Notes under the pieces: generated by a model | The model's input: the letters and a program-made list of their open reading frames with translations, nothing else | What the model was told of the DNA's origin: nothing | The model's database searches: none | In this document: positions 7,786-15,842 of the stretch, in pieces | Layout: every line of letters begins with the position of its first letter | Position numbering within the stretch: the stretch's first letter is position 1 | Source of the DNA: an uncultured Clostridia bacterium | GTDB taxonomy: Bacteria; Bacillota_A; Clostridia; Christensenellales; Aristaeellaceae | Reading direction: 5' to 3' | Length of the DNA stretch: 23,905 nt | Assembly (NCBI GenBank): GCA_947166205.1 | Contig: CAMVDI010000005.1 | Coordinates: 1 to 23,905, forward strand | Position numbers and translations under genes: made by a program

Positions 7786-8403
7786 TTATCCTTTCCTGTG
7801 CAGCAGGGGGGACAGCGGCTTGTAGATCACGAAGGTAATCAGGGAGACCACCGCCGCCTTCAGCAGATTGAACGGCGCGCAGGCCAGGAAGTAGAATCCG
7901 GCCTCCGTCTTCACGAAGGGAAGCACCTTGGCGGCGAAGCCGATGATTGCTTCCATGGGAAGCTGATAGGCGTTCTGGTAGAACGGAATCATGACCAGCC
8001 AGTTCATCAGCACGGCGGCCGCCGTCTGGCACAGGGCGCCGAGAATCATGCCCTTCAGGGCGTTCTCCCTTGTCTTTTCCCGCTGATAGATCACGCAGGC
8101 GGGAATCAGGAAGGCCGCGGTCGTCACCACGTCCGCCAGGTTTCCGATCCCCATGGTGCTGCCCAGACCCTTGAACACAATGTGGATCACATTTTTCAGC
8201 AAGAGGATGATCAGCCCCGGTTCGATGCCCATGGCAAAAGCGCCGAGCAGCACCGGCACATTGCTGAAATCCAGCTTGTACATCGGTTCGATCACCGGGA
8301 TTTCCAGCGTCAGGAACAGGATCGCCGACAGGGCGGTCAGCACGGCCATACGGGTCATGTTGAAGGTGGTGAAAACGCTTCTCTTTCGGGTTTTCCGGGT
8401 CAT
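7786..8403 (-). CDS. ribU: Riboflavin ECF transporter S component RibU
   Basis: The protein has 205 residues with about six hydrophobic segments. The N-terminal membrane helix is followed by YKLDFSNVPVLLGAFAMG, the RibU signature region. It binds riboflavin and works with a shared energy-coupling module (EcfA, EcfA', EcfT) not encoded here. The FMN riboswitch directly upstream independently supports the substrate. An AAGGAG ribosome site lies 10 nt before the ATG. It is the first gene of the operon. Confidence 0.93.
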   Translation of the reverse strand: MTRKTRKRSVFTTFNMTRMAVLTALSAILFLTLEIPVIEPMYKLDFSNVPVLLGAFAMGIEPGLIILLLKNVIHIVFKGLGSTMGIGNLADVVTTAAFLIPACVIYQREKTRENALKGMILGALCQTAAAVLMNWLVMIPFYQNAYQLPMEAIIGFAAKVLPFVKTEAGFYFLACAPFNLLKAAVVSLITFVIYKPLSPLLHRKG

Positions 8404-8429
8404 GGCAGATACTCTCCTTAAATAGGATA

Positions 8430-8480
8430 CGCCCCTGAAGCTGAAAAGCTGTTCAGGGGCGGTATACGAAAAGTATCACC
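8430..8480 (-). promoter_or_regulatory. Expression-platform hairpins of the FMN riboswitch
   Basis: Between aptamer and ribU, the minus strand can form GGTGATAC/GTATACC (8461-8480) and, next to it, a 10-bp stem CGCCCCTGAA/TTCAGGGGCG (8430-8461). What follows the long stem is TATCCTATTT rather than a clean U-run, and the AAGGAG ribosome site (8414-8419) lies outside it. Premature termination at a poor U-tract seems likeliest, but translational control is not excluded. Confidence 0.55.
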
Positions 8481-8486
8481 GTAGCT

Positions 8487-8605
8487 CTTCTTTCATCCAG
8501 ACTTTACTGTCGGCTCCGGAATCTCACCGGATCGGCCGCCTCCCTGAGGGGAGGAGGTTCGCGGGCTGTACCGCCGGTCGGGATTTTCACCCTGCCCTGA
8601 AGAAG
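8487..8605 (-). promoter_or_regulatory. FMN riboswitch (RFN element)
   Basis: The minus strand carries the conserved RFN blocks in order: TTCAGGGCAGGGTG, AATCCCGACCGGCGGTA, AGCCCGCGA, a variable hairpin (CCTCCCC..GGGAGG), GATCCGGTGA, TTCCGGAGCCGACAGT and GTCTGGATG. The closing P1 stem CTTCTT/AAGAAG bounds it. It senses FMN and normally turns off riboflavin import or synthesis genes when FMN is high. Confidence 0.97.
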
Positions 8606-8655
8606 CTTCAAGAGAACGTACGCGTTTTAGTCAAAGCTTCCGCTTTGCCGCAGCC

Positions 8656-8685
8656 ATCATATCATTCCCCCCGCAGCCCTGTCAA
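8656..8685 (-). promoter_or_regulatory. Sigma-A-type promoter of the ribU operon
   Basis: TTGACA (8680-8685) and TATGAT (8656-8661) are separated by 18 bp. The -35 box overlaps the TGA stop codon of galK. Predicted transcription starts near 8649, about 45 nt before the FMN aptamer. A small hairpin, CAAAGC-GGAA-GCTTTG (8632-8647), would lie at the RNA's 5' end. Confidence 0.82.
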
Positions 8686-9971
8686 GGGTCGAACACGATC
8701 CGGTCCGCCCCCACGGGACGGATGTTCAGCACGTGGCAGGCGCCCTTTCCGAAGGCGTCCTCCATCTGCTTCACAAAACGGTCCGTCTCCCCCAGCGGCA
8801 CAAAGTTCAGCGTCGTTCCCGCGAATCCGCCTCCGTGAATCCGCCATGCTCCTTTTCCCCGCAGCAGGTTCTCCGCCATGCACAGGGCCAGGCTCAGGCT
8901 CTGATCCTCATTGGTGGCGTAAATGTTCTGCAGGTACATGTAGGAGGAGCGGCCGCTTTCGATGATCAGCTCCAGGAAGTCCTGTATCCGGTCCTCCTTC
9001 AGCGCGGCCACCTGCAGGGGCACCCGTCCGTCCTCCGCGAAGAAGTGGAACGCCCGCATCAGGGCCCGGTCCGAAACCTTCTTCCGCAGTTCGCCCATGC
9101 GCCCCAGCAGACCCGCGGCTTCCAGGCCCCGCAGCGTCTCCCGGCCGAAGCAGGCGGCCACCTGCTTCATCTCCGCCGGAATGGCCGCGTAGTGATCCGT
9201 CAGGTCCGCGTGGCTTCCTCCGGTGGCGGTCACGACCAGGGCGTATCCCTTCGCCGCGAAGTCATACTGAAGCGCCTCCACCCGGGGGTTCAGGTCGTCG
9301 GCAAAGTCCACCGTCACCAGCCCGCCCGCCGCGCTGGCCATCTGGTCCAGCAGCCCGGAGGGCTTTCCGAAATACAGGTTTTCCGACCGCCGGCTGATCT
9401 GCGCCCGCTGGGCAAAGGGCATGTCAAAACGGTTGTACAGCCCGTCAAAGACCGCCGTCAGCATCACCTCCAGCGCCGCCGAGCTGCTCAGTCCGCTGCC
9501 GCCCGCCACCGTGGAGGTCACCTTTCCGTCAAAGCCGTGAACCGCGTACCCGGCCTTCCTCATCCCGTCCGCCACGCCGCGGATCAGGGCGGCGGTGGTC
9601 CCTTTCTCCCCGGGCACGGGCTCAGTGTCCGTCAGATCCACGGTGATCGGGGCATAGCCCTCGCTTTCGAAATGAACGATCTCATCCGTCCGCGGGCTGG
9701 CCGCGCACAGCGCGTCCAGATTGACGCTTGCGGCCAGCACCCGGCCCCGGTTGTGGTCCGTGTGGTTTCCGCCGATCTCCGTCCGCCCCGGGGCGCTGAA
9801 CAGCGTCACCCGTTCCTTTTCCCCGAAGGACGCCTCATGCGCCTTCAAAAGCGCGGCGTATCTTTCCGTCTGGACCCGGAGGGTTTCCTCCTCCCGGCCG
9901 TAAAGCATCTGAAGATGTTCCCGGATATCCGCTTCCCCAAGTCTGGCGATTCTCTGCTCCGTCCGACCCAT
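8682..9971 (-). CDS. galK: Galactokinase-family GHMP sugar kinase
   Basis: The protein has 429 residues. The ATG at 9971 was chosen over one at 10013 because GGAGG lies 8 nt upstream and the earlier start would overlap the preceding gene. GHMP motifs: SAPGRTEIGGNHTDHN (59-74), VAGGSGLSSSAA (155-166) and a C-terminal IHGGGFAGT. The catalytic Asp lies in GLLDQ (D209). Galactokinase phosphorylates galactose at C1 (Leloir pathway). The sugar-binding signature differs from the classical GRVNLIGEHTDYN (Glu replaced by Asn69), so galactose specificity is likely but not certain. It follows the solute-binding protein gene by 17 nt, which suggests co-transcription and sugar use. No terminator follows it. 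Confidence 0.87.
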   Translation of the reverse strand: MGRTEQRIARLGEADIREHLQMLYGREEETLRVQTERYAALLKAHEASFGEKERVTLFSAPGRTEIGGNHTDHNRGRVLAASVNLDALCAASPRTDEIVHFESEGYAPITVDLTDTEPVPGEKGTTAALIRGVADGMRKAGYAVHGFDGKVTSTVAGGSGLSSSAALEVMLTAVFDGLYNRFDMPFAQRAQISRRSENLYFGKPSGLLDQMASAAGGLVTVDFADDLNPRVEALQYDFAAKGYALVVTATGGSHADLTDHYAAIPAEMKQVAACFGRETLRGLEAAGLLGRMGELRKKVSDRALMRAFHFFAEDGRVPLQVAALKEDRIQDFLELIIESGRSSYMYLQNIYATNEDQSLSLALCMAENLLRGKGAWRIHGGGFAGTTLNFVPLGETDRFVKQMEDAFGKGACHVLNIRPVGADRIVFDP

Positions 9972-9988
9972 GTTTTCCACCTCCGGCC

Positions 9989-11494
9989 TTATTCCCTGGC
10001 GTATTTCTGCCACAGGGCAGTCATCTCATTCAGTCCCCGGCGTTCCGCCTCCGCGGTGAACGCCTGCCACGCCGCGTCGTCCAGCGGCGTGTCTCCCGTC
10101 ACAAACTCCGCCATTTTCCGCTCCGCCCAGGGAGCGAGCTCTGCCTGGATCCCGGCCAGGGTCTTCATGTCCTCCGCCGTCATCATGACCAGGGGGAACG
10201 GCATTTTCGCCCCCTCCTGGCCTCTTTCCATGGCAGCCACCAGGGCCTGGGTCCGGGTTTCCGCGTATTTTTCCTGGAAGGAGGCCGTAATCAGCCCCGG
10301 CGCGGCGCTTCCGTCGCTGAGGGTGGCGGAGGGAAGCACCTCATTGGCCACCGTCTCCAGGTCGGCCGTCCATTCCCAGTTCCCGTCCTCATTCCAGAAG
10401 TATTCCTCGTTCTCCCGGCCCGTCTGGATCAGGATGCTTCCCTCCTCCGTGTAGAGGCGGTTCACCCAGGCGATCATCTTCTCCGGATTCCTGCAGCTTC
10501 TCGTCAGTGCGAAGGTTCCACGGGTCACCTGGCCCAGCAGATCCCTGTAGCTCCGCTCCCCTTCGTACCGGAGGGCGGGCAGAACCGTGTACTGGCTCAT
10601 GGCGTCCGTCGGCATGACCGTCATCGGGGAATAGGACAGGAAGACCCCGTAGACCGGAACCGAGTTCTTGTCCGACATCTGGCGCATGCTGTCCACGGTG
10701 CTGAAGGCCGCGTGGCTCAGCAGGTTTTCCTCCCAGAGCTGATGAAGCCAGGTCAGGAAGGCCCGGTTGTTTTCCGACGTCAGCATGGAGACGGCCTTTC
10801 CGTCCCGCAGGGAGATGTAGCAGTCATTGTCCGTCATGCCGAAGGCATGCCCCAGAAAGCGAAGATCCCACATGCCCAGCACGCTCAGGGGCACCTCGTC
10901 CCCCCGTCCGTTCCGGTTGGGATCCCGGGTCAGAAAGGCGCGGAGCACCTCGGTGAACTCCTCCGCCGTCTCCGGCATCTCAAGCTTCAGGGTCTTCAGC
11001 CACGCGCTGTTGATCCAGATCAGGTTGTTGGCCGGCAGCTCGTTCAGCGAGGGCAGCGCCCGGATCGTTCCGTCCGGCAGGGTGATGGCTTCCTTCCAGT
11101 CGGGATGGGCTTCCAGCAGCGCCCAGAGATCCGGCGCATATTCCGCCAGATAGGGCGTCAGGTCGATCAGGATCCCCGCCTCCGCCATGGCCAGCGTCTC
11201 CTCATCCGTCAGCGCCGCCTTGAACAGCACGTCCGGCAGATCCTCCCCGGCCAGGATCAGATCCTTCCGCTCCTTCCAGCGGGTTTCATCCGTCACCTGG
11301 CGGAATTCGAAGCTGATCCCCGTGTCCTCCTGCATTCTGCTGAAGAACAGGTTGGTCTCCCAGTCGTGACCGGTGCTGGCGGCGTCGTATCCTTCCATCA
11401 CATAGTCCGGCGCGTGCGGCGCCTCCGCGCCAGCGCCCGCGGCCGCCAGCATCAGAAAGGCCGCCGTCATCAGAAAGCACATCCATCTGCGCAT
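9989..11494 (-). CDS. ABC transporter extracellular solute-binding protein (sugar type, family 1)
   Basis: The protein has 501 residues, with a signal peptide in the first 23 (MRRWMCFLMTAAFLMLAAAG, then AGA-EAP). The mature part has the features of LplA/YtcQ-like binding proteins: an N-terminal lobe with DLPDVLF and IDLTPYLAEYAPDL, then a DPNRNGRGDEVPL segment. Such proteins deliver oligosaccharides to carbohydrate ABC permeases. No permease or ATPase gene is in the window, and no lipobox Cys is at the cleavage site, which is unusual for a Gram-positive binding protein. It has AAGGAGG 7 nt before the ATG and its own promoter. The partner galK suggests a galactose-containing ligand; this is inference. 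Confidence 0.85.
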   Translation of the reverse strand: MRRWMCFLMTAAFLMLAAAGAGAEAPHAPDYVMEGYDAASTGHDWETNLFFSRMQEDTGISFEFRQVTDETRWKERKDLILAGEDLPDVLFKAALTDEETLAMAEAGILIDLTPYLAEYAPDLWALLEAHPDWKEAITLPDGTIRALPSLNELPANNLIWINSAWLKTLKLEMPETAEEFTEVLRAFLTRDPNRNGRGDEVPLSVLGMWDLRFLGHAFGMTDNDCYISLRDGKAVSMLTSENNRAFLTWLHQLWEENLLSHAAFSTVDSMRQMSDKNSVPVYGVFLSYSPMTVMPTDAMSQYTVLPALRYEGERSYRDLLGQVTRGTFALTRSCRNPEKMIAWVNRLYTEEGSILIQTGRENEEYFWNEDGNWEWTADLETVANEVLPSATLSDGSAAPGLITASFQEKYAETRTQALVAAMERGQEGAKMPFPLVMMTAEDMKTLAGIQAELAPWAERKMAEFVTGDTPLDDAAWQAFTAEAERRGLNEMTALWQKYARE

Positions 11495-11579
11495 AGGTTT
11501 TCCTCCTTGCCGAAAAGGGTTTCAGGACGCCGGTCCGCCCGGCGGAGCGCCCCCGTTTCGTTTCTTTCCCTGACTTTGT

Positions 11580-11608
11580 ATTATACGAAAAAAAGCGGGG
11601 AAGTTCAA
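11580..11608 (-). promoter_or_regulatory. Sigma-A-type promoter for the solute-binding protein and galK
   Basis: TTGAAC (11603-11608), a 17-bp spacer containing a T7 run, and a consensus TATAAT (11580-11585). The predicted leader is about 80 nt. No obvious catabolite-response (cre) palindrome was recognised around it. Confidence 0.8.
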
Positions 11609-11654
11609 CTGCGGAAAGCGAAGGAATCCCGCTCCGGCGGCCAGGGCGGGCAGC

Positions 11655-11681
11655 AAAAACGGCGGCGCCTCTGGCGCCGCC
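11655..11681 (-). terminator. Intrinsic terminator after ftsZ
   Basis: A perfect 9-bp stem GGCGGCGCC/GGCGCCGCC with a 3-nt loop (11661-11681) is followed on the minus strand by T5 (11655-11659). It starts about 20 nt past the ftsZ stop and separates the dcw cluster from the sugar genes. Confidence 0.9.
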
Positions 11682-11701
11682 GGAGAAATCATCCCGGAGT
11701 A

Positions 11702-13117
11702 TTATTTCTTTCTGCGCAGATAGCCCTGCACCCCATGGCTGTCCGTGGTCATCGCCTGCGTCTGGGGCACGGCGCTGAATCCGCCGGTGGGCTGCCCGTT
11801 GCTGGCAAAGGCCGGCTGATAGGGCTGCTGCGGCGCGTTCTGGAACATCTGCCCCTGCCCGTAGGGCGGCTGCTGATCCGCCTGAGCCTGATAAGGCCGG
11901 GTGTTCTGGGCGGCCGGGGTCTGCTGGTAGCTGAAACCGGTCTGGAAGGAGCCGGAGTTCACCGTGCCGGGCACCCCCATGCTGGGCCGGCTGGTGCCCA
12001 TGAAGGCAGGCGTCTCGCCGGTGGAGCTGAAGGGAGAAGCGGACGCGGCGTGGGGCTGGGCGGGTTCCCGCTGGTTCAGCCCGGAGGTGCCGAAGCTGCC
12101 GAATAGCCGGTCGTGTTCGATCTCCCGGGGCTTCTTCGCGGGCTCCCGGGTCGGGAAGGGCGTCTTCTCGAAGCCGGTGGCGATGACGGTGATCCGCACA
12201 TCGTCGCCCATACTCTCGTCGATGCCGGCGCCGAAGATGATGTTCGCGTCCGGATCCGCCGCCTCCATGATGAGGTTGGCCGCCTCGTTGATATCCACGA
12301 TGGAGATGTCCGCCCCGCCGGTCACGTTGATCAGCACCGCGCGGGCGCCGTCGATATTCGTCTCCAGCAGCGGGGAGGAAATGGCGTTCTTCGCCGCCTC
12401 GACCAGCTTGTTTTCTCCGCTGCCCAGGCCGATGCCCATATGGGCCATGCCGCCGGATTCCATGACGGTCTTGACGTCGGCAAAGTCCAGATTGATCATG
12501 GCCGGCACGGCGATCAGGTCGCTGATGCCCTGGATGCCCTGACGCAGCACGTCGTCGGCGATCCGGAAGGCCTCCAGCATGGTGGTTCCCTTGTTGACCA
12601 CCTGCAGCAGCCGGTCGTTGGGAATGACCACCAGGGTATCCACGTGCTGCTTCAGCTCGCTGATCCCGTTTTCGGCGTTCTTCATCCGCTGCTTGCCCTC
12701 AAAGTTGAAGGGCTTGGTCACCACGGCAATTGTCAGGCAGCCCAGATCCCGGGCGATCTCCGCCACGATGGGAGCGGCGCCTGTACCGGTTCCGCCGCCC
12801 ATACCGGCGGTAATAAAGACCAGATCCGCGCCCTTCAGCGCCTGGGCAATCTCCTCCCGGCTTTCCTCAGCGGCCCGGCGGCCCACCTCGGGCACGGCGC
12901 CGGCCCCAAGGCCCTTCGTCAGCTTTTCGCCGATCTGGATCTTGGTCTGGGCATTGGACAGATTCAACGCCTGCCGGTCGGTGTTTACGGAGATGAACTC
13001 GACGCCCCGAAGCCCCGCGTCCACCATGCGGTTGACGGCGTTGTTTCCGCCGCCGCCGCAGCCGACGACCTTAATGGAAGCGAAGGTGTCCTGTTCTTCG
13101 TTCTGAAACTCGATCAT
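11702..13117 (-). CDS. ftsZ: Cell-division GTPase FtsZ
   Basis: The protein has 471 residues. The ATG at 13117 ([10 protein letters not shown]) follows GGAGGGG by 6 nt; an ATG at 13132 would itself lie on that ribosome site. The tubulin signature [10 protein letters not shown] and the N-terminal [13 protein letters not shown] are intact, as are the T7-loop residues [11 protein letters not shown]. FtsZ polymerises with GTP into the division ring. After the conserved core (to about residue 320) comes an unusually long Gln/Pro/Ser-rich linker, ending in [10 protein letters not shown] where the membrane-tether-binding peptide would be. It lies 63 nt after ftsA and ends at a strong terminator. Confidence 0.98.
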   Translation of the reverse strand: MIEFQNEEQDTFASIKVVGCGGGGNNAVNRMVDAGLRGVEFISVNTDRQALNLSNAQTKIQIGEKLTKGLGAGAVPEVGRRAAEESREEIAQALKGADLVFITAGMGGGTGTGAAPIVAEIARDLGCLTIAVVTKPFNFEGKQRMKNAENGISELKQHVDTLVVIPNDRLLQVVNKGTTMLEAFRIADDVLRQGIQGISDLIAVPAMINLDFADVKTVMESGGMAHMGIGLGSGENKLVEAAKNAISSPLLETNIDGARAVLINVTGGADISIVDINEAANLIMEAADPDANIIFGAGIDESMGDDVRITVIATGFEKTPFPTREPAKKPREIEHDRLFGSFGTSGLNQREPAQPHAASASPFSSTGETPAFMGTSRPSMGVPGTVNSGSFQTGFSYQQTPAAQNTRPYQAQADQQPPYGQGQMFQNAPQQPYQPAFASNGQPTGGFSAVPQTQAMTTDSHGVQGYLRRKK

Positions 13118-13180
13118 GGTGTACCCCTCCATCCTGAATCATTGGATCGGAATCTGTTCTCCGGAAACCGCCCCGGGCGC

Positions 13181-14374
13181 TCAGCCGCCCAGCAGGCTCC
13201 TGAAGAAGCCCGCGACCTTGCTGCCCACGCCGCCGGACGGCGCTTTCTGCTGCTCGATGGTGTCGATGATCAGGTCCATCAGTCCCAGACTGCTGGAAAA
13301 GCTGTGGCTGTTCAGCTTCGTGGTTCTCCGCGGAATGTCCTCCACGGCCCGGCCCAGGCGGCCGCCCAGGTATTCCCTGCCGCCCCGGTTGAAGCTCAGC
13401 CCTCCTCCCGTCATGAGAACGCGGCTCCAGTTCCCCAGGCCGCCGAAATCCTGTTCGATGGCTTCCCGGATCTCCGCCGCGATCTCATCCACCGCCTTGC
13501 AGATCACAGGCTTGACCTGATCCCGGGTGAAGACCGCCGCCTTCTGCCCGTCCGCGCCGGGAACCTCGTATTTGTCGTCGCCGGAATCAATCCCGTAGAC
13601 AAATTTGCGCTTGATCTCCTCGGCGGCAGCCAGGTCGATGTCCAGCCCGTCCGTCAGCGCCACGGCTATGTCCGCGCCGCCCATGGGCAGCACCCGGTGA
13701 TAGATCACCGCGTCCCCTTCCACGCCGATGATTTCCGTGTTCAGATATCCCATGTCGATCAGAACGCTGGTATGGTCCCGCGCCTGCTCATCCAGATACA
13801 GCATGGCTTCCCCCGCTGTGGTGGAGAAGAAGCCCGCCACCTGGATTCCCAGTTCCGCCATCCGGGTCGTCACATCGTCAATGAAGTACCGGTTGCCCAC
13901 CACGAAGCTGATGAACGCCGTCATCTCCCGGCCCTTCATCCCGACGGGCTCCAGGGTCTTCTTGCTGGAGTCGACCATGAACCAGGCCGGACTGGAGTGG
14001 ATCACGACGCCGGGAATGTCCTCCAGCCTTTCCGCCGCCTGGCTGAAGGCAGCGCGCACATCCTTGGAGGTCACCCGGGGATCCGTCCCGGAAAGGGTCA
14101 CCGTGGCCTTCGTGGCGTAGACCTTTGTAAAGGCGCCGGGAACGCCCACGTTGATCTCCTTGATCTTGGTCCCGCACTGGGATTCAGCGTCCGCCAGGGA
14201 GCGGCGGATGGCTTCGTCCAGCCCTTCCGGGTTGTTCCATCCCTCATCCAGGTACCCGTCATATCTCGCGATCCCTGCTGCCACAATGTCACAGCGCTGG
14301 CTGCCGCTGTTCTCGGCGACCAGCGTCACGATCTTGCTGGTCCCAAAATCAATGGTGGCTACGGTCGTTTTCAT
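13181..14374 (-). CDS. ftsA: Cell-division actin-like protein FtsA
   Basis: The protein has 397 residues with an actin/Hsp70-type fold: phosphate-1 motif IDFGTSKIV near the N-terminus, LIDMGYLNTEI in the middle and LMTGGGLSF as the adenosine motif. A short amphipathic C-terminal helix (KVAGFFRSLLGG) after a linker is the expected membrane-targeting sequence. FtsA tethers FtsZ to the membrane and recruits later division proteins. It is preceded by its own promoter and followed by ftsZ. Confidence 0.95.
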   Translation of the reverse strand: MKTTVATIDFGTSKIVTLVAENSGSQRCDIVAAGIARYDGYLDEGWNNPEGLDEAIRRSLADAESQCGTKIKEINVGVPGAFTKVYATKATVTLSGTDPRVTSKDVRAAFSQAAERLEDIPGVVIHSSPAWFMVDSSKKTLEPVGMKGREMTAFISFVVGNRYFIDDVTTRMAELGIQVAGFFSTTAGEAMLYLDEQARDHTSVLIDMGYLNTEIIGVEGDAVIYHRVLPMGGADIAVALTDGLDIDLAAAEEIKRKFVYGIDSGDDKYEVPGADGQKAAVFTRDQVKPVICKAVDEIAAEIREAIEQDFGGLGNWSRVLMTGGGLSFNRGGREYLGGRLGRAVEDIPRRTTKLNSHSFSSSLGLMDLIIDTIEQQKAPSGGVGSKVAGFFRSLLGG

Positions 14375-14442
14375 CGTTTCTCAAACCCCCCGCATTCCGG
14401 AGTGCGCTCCGAAAGCACCTGCTTATAATTGCAACACACTGT

Positions 14443-14471
14443 ATTATAGCGCCCTCCCCCTTGAAATGCAA
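14443..14471 (-). promoter_or_regulatory. Sigma-A-type promoter for ftsA-ftsZ
   Basis: TTGCAT (14466-14471), a 17-bp spacer and a consensus TATAAT (14443-14448). It lies in an AT-rich pocket (about 14425-14530) of the 229-bp ftsQ-ftsA spacer. No intrinsic terminator is visible after ftsQ, so read-through from the upstream dcw genes is also possible. The predicted leader is about 60 nt. Confidence 0.82.
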
Positions 14472-14603
14472 GCATTTTTCGATAAGTTGTTACATTTTTC
14501 TTTCAATTTGTTAAGATTTTCTGACTTTGCGCTTCCGCCTGCCCTCCGGCACCGCTCCGGGCCGCCGGATCGGGGGCTGAAGGGGCCTTTCCGGCCGGGG
14601 TTG

Positions 14604-15764
14604 TCAGGTACCGGCCGGGGAGAAAATGGGATTCTCCGGCAGCACCACGTTGATCACGCCCCCGTGATATCCCCGCTTCAGCAGCTCCTCCCGGGTAATC
14701 AGCATGGCCCGAAGCTTCGCGTGAATGTTCGTTCCGTCCCCCAGGGACACGGTAAAACCGTCCCGCGTGGTCAGAAGAACGGAATTCTGGCTGCTCAGAT
14801 CCGCCTCCCGGATGAGCTGCGTGCAGCTGAGCACCCGCATCTCGAGAAAGAGCGCCGTAAACAGCTCCTGCTGCTCAACGCTCTCCAGCGTAAGGCGCCG
14901 GCCCAGCATGGAGCCGGCCCGGACCTTCAGCCCGTCCACCCGGACCAGATCCGCCTCGATCCGGTCCGCCCGGGCTCTGGCCTCCGCCTCCTTCTCCGCG
15001 TTCTCTCCGGCTTCCGTCCCGAGCCCCCCGCTTCCGGCCGCCGTCACGGAATCCGCTCCGTCCCCGGCCTCCCCCGGGGCGCTCTCCTGCTTGCTGTCCC
15101 GTTTCAGCTCCATGCTGGAGGGCAGAATCTCGGACTCGTAAAGCACGTAGCGCTGCTTGTCCATCGTATAGAGGATGCCGTTCCAGGTCATCCAGCAGCA
15201 TTCCTCCCGCTCCCGGACCCCCAGAACCACCGTGTCCGGGTAGTCCTTCTTCAGGTAGCGGAATTTCAGCTTCGGATTCTGTTCAATGCCCCGCTCGATG
15301 CGGTCGGTATTCAGGGACAGGATCGGCGTTCCCCGCTGAAGGCCGCTCAGCCGGATCACCTCCTCCCCGGGGACGCTGGAGGTTCCTTCCACCCGGATGG
15401 TCCGGACGGTGAACAGCGTGTAGTTCAGGATCAGCGCCAGGGCGGCGGTTCCCAGCAGGCCAAGCAGAAACGCGGGGCCCTTCCGGATCTTTTTTTTCGG
15501 AGCCGGAGGAGCCTTCGGGGCCGTCTGATCTTCCCCCTGCCGCTCCTGGCCGAACCGGTAGCCGTTCGTCTGGCTCTCCCAGAACTGCCCGCTGCGGTTG
15601 TTCAGCTCCTCGCTGCGCAGATCCCGGAGCTCCGGAGCGTCCTCGGGCTCATCGAAGGGATTCTCCGGGACGGGAAAAGAACCGTACCAGGTATCTTCCT
15701 TCTGCCAGTCCCGCAGGTTTTCCCGGCCGCCGCCGGTTCCGCCCGTCCGCGGATCCTTTTCCAA
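14604..15764 (-). CDS. ftsQ: Cell-division protein FtsQ/DivIB with an extra low-complexity insertion
   Basis: The protein has 386 residues, starting at TTG (15764) behind GGGAGAGG; no in-frame ATG fits better. A Pro/Glu-rich cytoplasmic part (1-95), one membrane helix (about 97-115) and a POTRA domain (about 119-187, VRTIRVEGTSSVPGEEV) are followed by the beta domain. FtsQ/DivIB links FtsL and FtsB/DivIC to septal wall synthesis on the outer face of the membrane. A Gly/Ala/Glu-rich stretch (about 213-270) interrupts the beta domain. The gene comes 78 nt after murD, where ftsW, murG, murC and murB would usually intervene. Confidence 0.9.
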   Translation of the reverse strand: MEKDPRTGGTGGGRENLRDWQKEDTWYGSFPVPENPFDEPEDAPELRDLRSEELNNRSGQFWESQTNGYRFGQERQGEDQTAPKAPPAPKKKIRKGPAFLLGLLGTAALALILNYTLFTVRTIRVEGTSSVPGEEVIRLSGLQRGTPILSLNTDRIERGIEQNPKLKFRYLKKDYPDTVVLGVREREECCWMTWNGILYTMDKQRYVLYESEILPSSMELKRDSKQESAPGEAGDGADSVTAAGSGGLGTEAGENAEKEAEARARADRIEADLVRVDGLKVRAGSMLGRRLTLESVEQQELFTALFLEMRVLSCTQLIREADLSSQNSVLLTTRDGFTVSLGDGTNIHAKLRAMLITREELLKRGYHGGVINVVLPENPIFSPAGT

Positions 15765-15842
15765 GGCGCCCTCTCCCTTCCGGTTTTATACTTTGGTCTG
15801 TTTTGACTGTTTCTTTGCGAGGAAAGCCATTTCCGAACGGGG

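Noticed and set aside
9972..10013. Earlier ATG for galK
   Set aside because: It overlaps the solute-binding protein gene and lacks a ribosome site, while the ATG at 9971 has GGAGG 8 nt upstream.
13118..13132. ATG at 13132 as the ftsZ start
   Set aside because: This ATG forms part of the GGAGGGG ribosome-site region for the ATG at 13117 and has no site of its own.
15765..15842. Possible promoter before ftsQ (TATAAA near 15787)
   Set aside because: No acceptable -35 box or extended -10 was found at the proper distance.
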